DNA of 12,762 bases, from contig PMYM01000198.1 in assembly GCA_003171235.1 (NCBI GenBank), positions 1 through 12,762 on the forward strand. The letters run 5' to 3'. Below are positions 4,901 to 10,547 of the stretch, one piece after another. The position numbers were made by a program, and so were the translations under genes. Source of the stretch: Phycisphaerales bacterium. GTDB lineage: Bacteria > Planctomycetota > Phycisphaerae > SM23-33. Each line of letters opens with the position of its first letter. Position 1 is the stretch's first letter. Below the pieces are notes generated by a model, which was not told the origin of the DNA, searched no databases, and worked only from the letters and a program-made list of their open reading frames with translations.

Positions 4901-7880
4901 GCAATTGTTTACTGAATTGTCCTGAGAACCTCGCGCCGAAGCGGCCGTGTGTAAACACGGCGTCCGTATATCGCCCCTCTCGTTGTTTGTCATACTCCCA
5001 ATAATAGTCGCCGTTGTTGTACGAGGGGTAGGTCAGCATCTGCCACACGGTGGTCGTCTGGCCGGCGTAGGGGGAGTAATTCTGATAGTAGAGCATGTTC
5101 GGCGGGACGCGCAGGTAGATGGTCTGCAGCACCTGCTGGGCGGTGGGCTTGGCGTCGCCGGCGGCGGCGGAAGAGGCGTTGACCTGCCGGCCGGGTTCCA
5201 GCTCGGTGGCCACCTTGATCTGGGCGGGGGCGGGGTACATGGCCCAGTGGTCCTTCCGGCCGCGATCGACATTGTACTGCGTGTACATGGCGTCGTTCTC
5301 CAGCACCAGCAGCGAGGTGAACGGCGACATGACGTACATGGCCTTGGACAGCTCGACAATCTTGTTATGGTTTTCCTGCGCCCCGGCCGCCAGCAGACGG
5401 TCGATCTCCAGCTTGGCCCAGAAGCGCGGCAGGTAGTCGGCCTGGGGGATTGACTGGCCAACGTCGATCTCCCGCGACCAGTCCTGGCCGTTGAGCGAGC
5501 CGTTGATGGTTACCTTGGCCGGCGGCGAGTCGCCCATCTTGTACCGCGCGACCACGCAGATCTCCTCGCCCTCGGAGATCGAATCGGCGAAGCTGAGGAA
5601 TTCCAGTGACTCTGGTGGAACAGGTTTGGAACCTGTTCCTGGCACAGGTTGCAAACCTGTGCCACTGGAAACTCGGATGTCCATCAGCCTGGGAGCGTTG
5701 AGCGTGCTGGAAAGCTCGCCGGCTTTCCAGGCGATGTTCTCGTCGGGGTTGATCAGGCAGAAGAAGCCGCCGGTCCGCCCGGCTGCTTCCTTCATGAACT
5801 CCCGCGAGAACCGCTTGCCCACGCCCACGCCCACGTAGCGCGAGCCCGGCGGGATGAGCTTGACCAGGTCCGCCGTCTCGCGTTTGCCCAGCACGGCGAT
5901 GCCGCCGCCCACGTACACCAGGTGGGCGTTTTCCCCTTCTCGAAGGAACTTTGCCGAGGCGGACAATGCACCTTCCAGGTCCAGCGCCCCCACCAAGTGG
6001 GTCGTTTCCATGAACTTGACGGCCTGCTCGACGGCGGCCGGGCTGACGGGCAGGTACTCATCCGCCAGCGTGCGCACGTGCGTGCCGGCCGAAAGGACGG
6101 CGAAGCGGTCGCCCGGCTGGGCGTTGCCCAGCAGGGTCTTGATGATGTCGATCTGGGCCCGGGCCAGCAGCGGCTGGCGGTCGCCGGAAGATTCAAACAG
6201 GAACACCCAGTCGCGCCGCGGGGGCGGCCGGTCGGCCTGGACGTTCTTGTCCGCCAGCACCGGGCGGTAGCGCAGCATCAGGTACTCGTAGCCCTCCTGC
6301 CGGGTGCGGGAGAAGCGCTCGAATTCGGTGGCGGCGGCCTGGGGGTCGGCATCGTCCATCTCGAGCGCCACGTCATCGATGGGGCGGACCTGCTGGGCCT
6401 GGGCGTCCAGCAGCAAGTCGGCGTTTTCGTAGGTGTCAGTGAGATCGCGGTTACAGGCCCACTTGGCTGGTCCTCCGCCGACGAGGCGGGCGTGGAACGA
6501 CCAGTTGTCCACCAGCGGCATGGAGTGCCCGCCGGGGAAGCGATAGGACATGTGGCCGCCCAGGCTGTCCAGCCGCTGGGCGTAGGAAAGGATGATGCGT
6601 TTCTCCTGCCGGCCTTCCAGGGGGAAGACGCGCATCTTGAAGGTCGAGCCATCGACCCATTCCAGCAGGGCCGGGTCGCGCCGGGTGTACATGATGTCTT
6701 CGAAGACGTAGCGGGCGTGCTCGCGTTCGGCCATGCCGCCTTCCATGAGCTTGCCGTCGACGTACATGGCCAGGCGGCTGATGGAGGCGTCCGGCGGCAG
6801 CGGGAAGTAGAAGGTGCCTTCCAGCCGGCTGTACAGATGGTTGAAGTAGGTCTGATCGATGGTGGTGCGGGCGAAGCCGTCTTCAATGTGCACGTCGACG
6901 TGGTACTGGCGCAGCGACAGCCGGGCCTCCTGGCCGTTGGGGTCCAGGGCCAGCAGGGCGCCGCCGCAGTATTCGCTTTGGGGAACCAGGGGGGATTCGG
7001 CCGCGGCCACCAGGTCGCGCGTCCACTCCAGTTCGGCCGAGGCACGGGGGATCTGGGCGATCTTGTCCCCATCGGAGGCTATGGTCAGTTGCCGCCCGGC
7101 GTAAAGCAGGCCGGCATAGTCTGACACGGCCACCTTGCCCTGCGTGACCAGCACGTTGGTGACGTCCCGGTCGTGCCGCACGTCGAACTTGGTGCCCAGG
7201 GCCGTGACGCTTCGGCGCGGGGTGCTGACGACGAAGGTTGCTTTGCCGGCGGCATGGGCATCTTGTGCATCCGCCGTTTTCTCATGCCGCGGGCTGACCT
7301 CGACGAAGATCTCGCCCTTGGCCAGGCTGACGCGGCGTTCGCCGTCGATGGCCAGTCGGGTGTCCTGGTTGACGTACAGCACCGAACCGTCGGCCAGGCA
7401 CACGCGGCGGCGCTCGCCATGCTTGGTCTGGATGGTCGAACCTATCGGCTCGGGCTTGGCTGCCGGAGCGGGCGGGTGCGGCCAGGCAACCAGGCCGTTG
7501 TCACCCACATGCCCGAAAGGCGATATCTCGTTCGACGCCGCCGGCGGGGTTGGATTGTCCGACGTCACCAACGTGCTGGTCACCCAGGGCAAGATCGCCA
7601 ACTGGCCGGGCCGGCGGGGCTTCTGCTGGGCCACCATGAAGATCACAGTGCAGACTATGGCCAGCACCGCGGCCGCTATCCCCGACCGAATGAAAAACCG
7701 CCGGACTGGGGCATGCAGCACGGCGGGTTTGGCCCGCTGCGCCGCCGATTGCATCCTTTGCCTCACCTGCGCGGCGAACTCCGGCCGGGGGGACTCGGGG
7801 TCGTAAGCCACCCGCAGCAGCCGCTCGATGTTTTGATCGGAGACATCTCTGGACTGAAGATTGTTGTCATTGGCAGTCAT
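1935..7880 (-). CDS. Giant FecR/VIT/VWA-like/TPR-like membrane protein, putative anti-sigma factor
   Basis: The product has 1981 residues. Residues 1-65 are a short cytoplasmic region (IERLLRVAYDPESPRPEFAA) typical of regulators paired with sigma factors. One membrane helix lies at about 66-84 (SGIAAAVLAIVCTVIFMVA). A FecR-like domain follows at about 150-270 (LADGSVLYVNQDTRL, LAKGEIFVEV, VTALGTKFDV). A VIT domain lies at about 320-450 (YHVDVHIEDGFARTTIDQTY). A VWA-like domain at about 560-720 opens VFLFESSGD, so the usual DxSxS metal site looks degraded. The middle, about 850-1450, has no domain I recognise; the C-terminus (about 1500-1981) is alpha-helical and TPR-like, for example ILWDRAQLLQQQGRTEEAKA. 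The ATG is 3 nt past the sigma-factor stop, with GTGGAGG upstream. The likely role is trans-envelope control of the sigma factor, with the bulk outside the membrane. Repeat-derived inserts lie near residues 198-210 and 738-760. Confidence 0.85.
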   Translation of the reverse strand: MTANDNNLQSRDVSDQNIERLLRVAYDPESPRPEFAAQVRQRMQSAAQRAKPAVLHAPVRRFFIRSGIAAAVLAIVCTVIFMVAQQKPRRPGQLAILPWVTSTLVTSDNPTPPAASNEISPFGHVGDNGLVAWPHPPAPAAKPEPIGSTIQTKHGERRRVCLADGSVLYVNQDTRLAIDGERRVSLAKGEIFVEVSPRHEKTADAQDAHAAGKATFVVSTPRRSVTALGTKFDVRHDRDVTNVLVTQGKVAVSDYAGLLYAGRQLTIASDGDKIAQIPRASAELEWTRDLVAAAESPLVPQSEYCGGALLALDPNGQEARLSLRQYHVDVHIEDGFARTTIDQTYFNHLYSRLEGTFYFPLPPDASISRLAMYVDGKLMEGGMAEREHARYVFEDIMYTRRDPALLEWVDGSTFKMRVFPLEGRQEKRIILSYAQRLDSLGGHMSYRFPGGHSMPLVDNWSFHARLVGGGPAKWACNRDLTDTYENADLLLDAQAQQVRPIDDVALEMDDADPQAAATEFERFSRTRQEGYEYLMLRYRPVLADKNVQADRPPPRRDWVFLFESSGDRQPLLARAQIDIIKTLLGNAQPGDRFAVLSAGTHVRTLADEYLPVSPAAVEQAVKFMETTHLVGALDLEGALSASAKFLREGENAHLVYVGGGIAVLGKRETADLVKLIPPGSRYVGVGVGKRFSREFMKEAAGRTGGFFCLINPDENIAWKAGELSSTLNAPRLMDIRVSSGTGLQPVPGTGSKPVPPESLEFLSFADSISEGEEICVVARYKMGDSPPAKVTINGSLNGQDWSREIDVGQSIPQADYLPRFWAKLEIDRLLAAGAQENHNKIVELSKAMYVMSPFTSLLVLENDAMYTQYNVDRGRKDHWAMYPAPAQIKVATELEPGRQVNASSAAAGDAKPTAQQVLQTIYLRVPPNMLYYQNYSPYAGQTTTVWQMLTYPSYNNGDYYWEYDKQREGRYTDAVFTHGRFGARFSGQFSKQLLDTSGFVERNRLPIVSEALPAVFTTAGTMGRPQLLSPADSLRQPLGLDFSKEARRDLWVSEGRGDSGGIGMGGALSLRELSPGMPNFTARGISFDFATDDSFFKRQLGRRSELDRLKWTSDLQDSLWVDLKRLEGKEKLDYQAGDALWRLSQGYSPQYTLYQRPNFSNDQRLYTDLLMYAEGMNTSWDDIQAAAEAEAKADKPVATGRIDEGARALIDSARAAGWQAAQIAPEGSQRAYSVRFDGAGRCVYRRLNEYGLKEQVICDGGALYHIYDELGLGAKRTLSRFHRRTIQSLLPMLAPPADDLALGCDVLLTDKNTVAVVPIGAKEAKDADGKPQPYVQLEMVFKDGRLAERRLSEMPSGKLLARQTYSADGQVTNLDGNGKVVDKRTFALAKADAPSMEVDKDLVVLPLPFRTSSQVYQAAKRPQDGRYQDWSSDDALAMLGAYTCERNTEALRLIQKRFFAKGDRRLGFLTLLLTNCGQWAGPVATSPEGKQADIVLDVDGSKVYIDPTRDHPGSPLARYVEDTAQWVRRGGNRGEAELYKGDDFVSQLWNFGTLYYRWNGGGGLGNGDEKARKAQRDTAYEYIRDCKSPAHAYALLTVMGNYNLDAQYCQAMTEACAKAFARTDGFNYAARYEAARWLYKSGNDAPKARALFQELFDEALANDLLPRVDGDFRNALTAGPDPVWSQYMHQAAERLVKKDRRGEVVILASQCVALGDPPIAEDLLNLALDGLEAKQKLPVTLAAVEFLYRGGNYARADSLLAGLLEDTECSGSSVLWRLAAQVSSARNRTAEALARQEKAMDLEYAQAPGLINLQVLRNDFGTLLGRYEQLTQALATLQSQASGELTTKVIRAADRWRAMDPDDTQACQYAARIFQTLGQEELAWEYLTTPLADKPNEAAPWASLAGQLKQQGAFGLADRAYASAFECEKTNAQILWDRAQLLQQQGRTEEAKAIYRQISEGTWPRQYNWIQAQAKQYLGRS
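5601..5670. repeat. 70-bp double-hairpin repeat inserted in frame in the large gene
   Basis: The ends are TTCCAGTG (5601-5608) and CACTGGAA (5663-5670), an inverted pair. Inside are two near-identical hairpins: GGAACAGGTT/AACCTGTTCC (5617-5626, 5630-5639) and GGCACAGGTT/AACCTGTGCC (5641-5650, 5654-5663), each with a 3-nt loop. On the coding strand it reads GTGLQPVPGTGSKPVPP, a low-complexity proline-rich peptide between the VWA-like region and the next beta strand. The frame stays open through it. Confidence 0.85.
7128..7166 (-). repeat. Inverted duplication, arm within the FecR-like domain
   Basis: Read on the minus strand this arm encodes DVTNVLVTQGKVA, a core motif of the FecR-like domain (residues about 239-251). 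The same sequence appears on the plus strand at 7561-7599 with 36 of 39 bases identical, including a perfect 23-bp stretch (7144-7166 with 7561-7583). Confidence 0.85.
7251..7289. repeat. Degenerate GGGCATCTTG-type repeat inside the FecR-like domain
   Basis: GGCATGGGCATCTTG (7251-7265) is identical to 15 bp of the element at 1353-1470 (1355-1369), followed by a decayed second half and CATGCC at 7283-7288. It encodes the stretch HEKTADAQDAHAAG, which sits between FVEVSP and TFVVSTP, where FecR-like domains normally have a short turn. It is therefore probably an old in-frame insertion of the same repeat family. Confidence 0.55.
7561..7599 (+). repeat. Inverted duplication, arm in the linker after the membrane helix
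   Basis: On the plus strand this 39-bp stretch would read DVTNVLVTQGKIA, the FecR motif. The real gene runs on the minus strand, where the same bases encode LAILPWVTSTLVTS in the linker just after the membrane helix (residues about 94-107). It looks like a copy of FecR-domain DNA inserted backwards. The copy differs from its partner at three positions (GKIA against GKVA). Confidence 0.85.
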
Positions 7881-7883
7881 GGC

Positions 7884-8489
7884 TTATCCGGCCTCCACGC
7901 TGAGGTTCTTGGTCAGGCCCAGGAAGACATCCTTGAAGGCCTTGCGCGCCCGGGAGAGTTGGGACTCGACGGCCTTTTCGGAGGTTCTCCAGGCCTGGGC
8001 GATTTCACGGACGCTGCGGCCCAGAAGGTACTTGGCTTCCAGGGCCTTGCCGTATTGAGGGGGCAGTTGCGACATGGCGGCGTTGACCAGTTGGCGGGTT
8101 TCCTGGCGGGCGAGGACCTCGTCGCTCAGGTTTTCGCCTTCCAGGCGGGCGCACAGCCCAAGGATTTCCTTGTCCATCTTCAGCCAGAGGGCCTCCAGGC
8201 TGGCGGCATTCCGGCCGGAGAGAGCTCGGCGGACGTGGTTGCGAGCCAGGCCTGTCAGCCAGGGGAAGATGTCGCCGGCGCTGCGGGCGGGGTCGTATTG
8301 TCCCAACTGCCCAATGGCCTCGACGAGGGTTTCCTGGACCACGTCCTCACACAGATGCCGATCGCAGCCCACGCGGTAGAGACAGAAACGGTAGAGCGGT
8401 TCGAGCATTGCCCCGGCCAGCGCGTCCACCGCGGCGGGCTTACCGGCCAGTGCCTGCTTGTGCCAGCTTGCATCGAAACTCGTGTTCAC
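7884..8489 (-). CDS. ECF-type RNA polymerase sigma-70 factor
   Basis: A 201-residue extracytoplasmic-function sigma factor that directs RNA polymerase to a dedicated promoter set. Region 2 lies at about residues 25-95: LYRFCLYRVGCDRHLCEDVVQETLVEA, the DVVQETL helix that contacts core polymerase, and FPWLTGLARNHVRRAL. Region 4 lies at about 130-190: MSQLPPQYGKALEAKYLLGRSVREIA, then a DNA-reading helix around TSEKAVESQLSRARKAF. The GTG start (8489-8487) has GGGGAG about 6-8 bases upstream; the nearest upstream ATG is out of frame. The stop is 3 nt from the start of the large FecR/VIT protein gene, so the two are one operon and that protein is the probable anti-sigma partner. Its target promoters cannot be read from this window. 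Confidence 0.93.
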   Translation of the reverse strand: MNTSFDASWHKQALAGKPAAVDALAGAMLEPLYRFCLYRVGCDRHLCEDVVQETLVEAIGQLGQYDPARSAGDIFPWLTGLARNHVRRALSGRNAASLEALWLKMDKEILGLCARLEGENLSDEVLARQETRQLVNAAMSQLPPQYGKALEAKYLLGRSVREIAQAWRTSEKAVESQLSRARKAFKDVFLGLTKNLSVEAG

Positions 8490-8518
8490 GATCCATCTCC
8501 CCGCACAACGGCCTTGGG

Positions 8519-8542
8519 AACCCCCGACCTGTTGCGGGGGTT
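8519..8542. repeat. Hairpin AACCCCCG/CGGGGGTT in the sigma operon leader
   Basis: A perfect 8-bp stem (8519-8526 with 8535-8542) closes an 8-nt loop, 30 bp upstream of the sigma-factor GTG. If transcribed with the sigma gene it would lie just above its ribosome-binding site. No T tract follows on either strand. Confidence 0.6.
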
Positions 8543-8549
8543 AAGCGGC

Positions 8550-8566
8550 ACAGGCGTCCGGCCTGT
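8550..8566. repeat. Small hairpin ACAGGC/GCCTGT
   Basis: A 6-bp perfect stem (8550-8555 with 8561-8566) with a 5-nt loop, immediately upstream of the previous hairpin as read on the sigma strand. It resembles the short palindromic repeats elsewhere in the window. Confidence 0.5.
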
Positions 8567-8604
8567 AAATCATGACGGCACAGACCAGATGCTCGTGCGA
8601 TCTC

Positions 8605-8628
8605 GCGCCCGCCCTACGGCGGGGGCGC
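8605..8628. repeat. GC-rich hairpin GCGCCCGCC/GGCGGGGGCGC
   Basis: A 9-bp stem with a 2-nt bulge in the right arm closes a CTAC loop (8605-8613 with 8618-8628). It is the third consecutive palindrome in the 110 bp upstream of the sigma gene. Confidence 0.5.
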
Positions 8629-8980
8629 AAGTCAGCCTTGGCCAAGAAACGGCCCTTTCATAAGAACATGTCGCCGCGGCGGCAGAATCCTTCGCCAATT
8701 CCGCCGGCAGGAGGGGATTTTATCATTCGAGATGCCAAACAGCCTCCCATAGGATTGCACGTTTCATGCCGGGCCTTCCCAACCTGCCGGGCGGCCGATA
8801 GCAGAAGAAGCCTCGGGTGACAAACTGGGCGTAAGGGGCTCTAACAGAACCTACGCGGGCCGCGACGGAATTATTGGGGGAACAGGAAAAGCCCGTCCGC
8901 GCGCACATGGTTATCGCGAGCCATAGGTTGATGCCTATTTGGCGCGTTTCTTCCCGCCCGCGGGCAGCATAACACCTTAT

Positions 8981-9012
8981 GTATCAATATGTTAGATTGG
9001 TGTATCAGCTAT
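8981..9012. promoter_or_regulatory. GTATCA direct repeat pair, possible operator
   Basis: GTATCA-N-TATG (8981-8991) and GTATCA-NN-TATG (9002-9013) are two direct repeats whose starts are 21 bp apart, about two helical turns. They lie about 125-155 bp before the mvhD-like start, in the only AT-rich part of the intergenic region. The spacing suits a dimeric activator or repressor. No regulator is identified, so this is tentative. Confidence 0.3.
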
Positions 9013-9136
9013 GCTACCTGACCCAATAAGAAGAAATCTTCACTTGCCGTACAGAAGATGCTGTCTAATGAGTTTTTCGGCCCACAGGCGGCTACTGCGA
9101 CAGCAGGATCAGTTACTTTAGGGAGAAGAAAGACAA

Positions 9137-9574
9137 ATGTTAGAGGCTGCATGTCCCGACGTGCTTGTCCATGTGTGCCAAAACTGCATTCCGTGCGGCA
9201 AACATCTGCCGCGACAATGGATGCAGGATGGCGTGCGCGTCGTGGTCCGCGAGGTTCCCTGTAGCGGCAAGACCGACGCTCAGTATCTCTTCCGTGCCTT
9301 GGAGAACGGCTGTCAGGGCGTGTGTGTCGTCACCTGCCCCAAGGCCGAGTGCCATCTTGCCCAGGGCAATTACCGCGCCGAAATACGCATTCGCACCATT
9401 CAGCGTCTGCTGGCCGAGATCGGCCTGGACCCCGGCCAGGCACGATTGTTGCATTCATCCCCCGATGAGTCGGCCGAGCAATTGGAGCAGGTTCTCCGCC
9501 AGACGGTGCGCGAGGTGACGCAAGCCGCCGGCAGCGCGGCCGGGAAGTCATTAAACAGCGCAGACGCCAAGTAA
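9137..9574 (+). CDS. MvhD-like hydrogenase/heterodisulfide reductase iron-sulfur subunit
   Basis: The 145-residue protein matches the delta subunit of F420-non-reducing hydrogenase (MvhD), a small Fe-S protein that passes electrons between a redox partner and HdrA. It is soluble, with no signal peptide. The signatures are CQNCIPC near residues 14-20, VREVPCSGKTD with a cysteine near 43, VVTCPKAECH with two cysteines, and GNYRAEIRIRTIQRLLAEIG followed by DPGQARL. The last segments align well with MvhD. The ATG is preceded by AGGGAG about 12 bases upstream. It is first in the operon and 48 bp ahead of metF. MvhD genes next to metF are known in acetogens, where they occur with hdrABC and metV; none of those is visible here. 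Confidence 0.88.
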   Translation: MLEAACPDVLVHVCQNCIPCGKHLPRQWMQDGVRVVVREVPCSGKTDAQYLFRALENGCQGVCVVTCPKAECHLAQGNYRAEIRIRTIQRLLAEIGLDPGQARLLHSSPDESAEQLEQVLRQTVREVTQAAGSAAGKSLNSADAK

Positions 9575-9622
9575 CCGAGTTGTTCACGATGCCTGATTTG
9601 CCCCGATAGGGACGACAACAGC

Positions 9623-10546
9623 ATGTCCAAGAAGAATGAGATGACCTGCTTGCACAGGCGACTCGACGCGGGCAAGGCGGCCCTCCTGGCGGAAGTTCCG
9701 CCCCCCAAGAGCGGCGATGCCGCGGCGATGCGGGCCATCGCCAAGGTCTTCGGGCCCAAGGTTCATGCCCTGGGCGTCACTGACAACCAACAGGAAGTGC
9801 GCATGTCGGCCCTTGCCGCCGCCTCGCTGGCGGTCGGCGAAGGCATCGAAGTCATCCTGCATGTCGTGACCCGCGACCGCAATCGAATAGCCCTGGCCAG
9901 CGACTGCCTGGGAGCCGGCGCCCTTGGCATACGCAACGTGCTTTGCACCACGGGCACCCACCAGACCCTCGGCCGCTTCCGCGCCGCCCGCAATGTGTAC
10001 GACATCGACTCCGTGCAACTTATCCAGATGTACTCGAACCTTTCGAAGAATGGCTCGCTCGTCGGCGAGGACGGCATCGAAGCTCTCAAGCCCTTCTACG
10101 TCGGCGGCGTGGCAGCGCCGTTCGCCGACCCGCTGGAATTGCAGGTGTCGCGCCTGGCCAAGAAGGTCAAGGCCGGCGCCAAGTTCCTCATCACCCAGCC
10201 GATCTTCGACCTGGACCGCTTCGCCGCTTGGTGGAATGTCGTCACCCAGAAGGGCCTGCACGAGAAGGTCGCCATCATCGCCGGCGTCCGCGCGATGACA
10301 TCAGCGGCTGCGGCCGAGGCTTACGCACAGCGCCGCCCGTCGCCGGCCATGCCGGAGACCCTGCTCAAGCGGATTTCCGCCAAACCCGGCGCCCAGGCCC
10401 AGGCCAAGCAAGGCGTCGCCATCGCCTGCGAGACCATCGACAAGTTGCGCGCCTTGGCGGGCCTGCGCGGCTTTGACATCTCCGCCGAGGGTGACTGCTT
10501 GGCCGCCCTGGCAGTCATCGAAGCTGCTGGCCTGAAGGTGGATTGA
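9623..10546 (+). CDS. metF: Methylenetetrahydrofolate reductase, short MetF type
   Basis: MetF is an FAD enzyme that reduces 5,10-methylene-THF to 5-methyl-THF, for methionine synthesis or the methyl branch of the Wood-Ljungdahl pathway. The 307 residues have the family motifs: AEVPPPKSGD with the general-acid-type Glu24, LGVTDN, HVVTRDRNRIAL (80-91), GIRNVLC, and ITQPIFD with Gln192, the equivalent of the folate-binding QxxxD of E. coli MetF. The flavin-side loop reads CTTGTHQT (108-115), where I would expect an Asp in GD/TGDHQ-type motifs. The ATG has AGGGA upstream. It ends 1 bp before the next start (GTG), so translation is probably coupled. The company of MvhD and Fe-S proteins suggests it takes electrons from a multisubunit partner and not from NAD(P)H alone. 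Confidence 0.9.
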   Translation: MSKKNEMTCLHRRLDAGKAALLAEVPPPKSGDAAAMRAIAKVFGPKVHALGVTDNQQEVRMSALAAASLAVGEGIEVILHVVTRDRNRIALASDCLGAGALGIRNVLCTTGTHQTLGRFRAARNVYDIDSVQLIQMYSNLSKNGSLVGEDGIEALKPFYVGGVAAPFADPLELQVSRLAKKVKAGAKFLITQPIFDLDRFAAWWNVVTQKGLHEKVAIIAGVRAMTSAAAAEAYAQRRPSPAMPETLLKRISAKPGAQAQAKQGVAIACETIDKLRALAGLRGFDISAEGDCLAALAVIEAAGLKVD

Positions 10547-10547
10547 C

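Larger units (their letters stand above)
8490..9136. other. Divergent intergenic region between the sigma and MvhD/MetF operons
   Basis: About 650 bp without a credible gene. The part near the sigma gene holds three hairpins (separate entries). The part near 8981-9012 is AT-rich and carries a pair of GTATCA direct repeats. The region must contain at least two divergent promoters, but no pair of -35/-10 boxes with normal spacing stands out. I see no tRNA, riboswitch or other known RNA fold. Confidence 0.6.

Noticed and set aside
5649..8663. Long plus-strand frames opposite the FecR/VIT and sigma genes (491 and 496 residues)
   Set aside because: They are antisense shadows typical of GC-rich coding DNA. 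The minus-strand readings carry clear domains. The one FecR-like peptide in the plus frame is explained by the inverted duplication.
9044..9069. Sigma-70 promoter TTGCCG...TCTAAT before the mvhD-like gene
   Set aside because: The spacer is only 14 bp and both boxes are weak matches.
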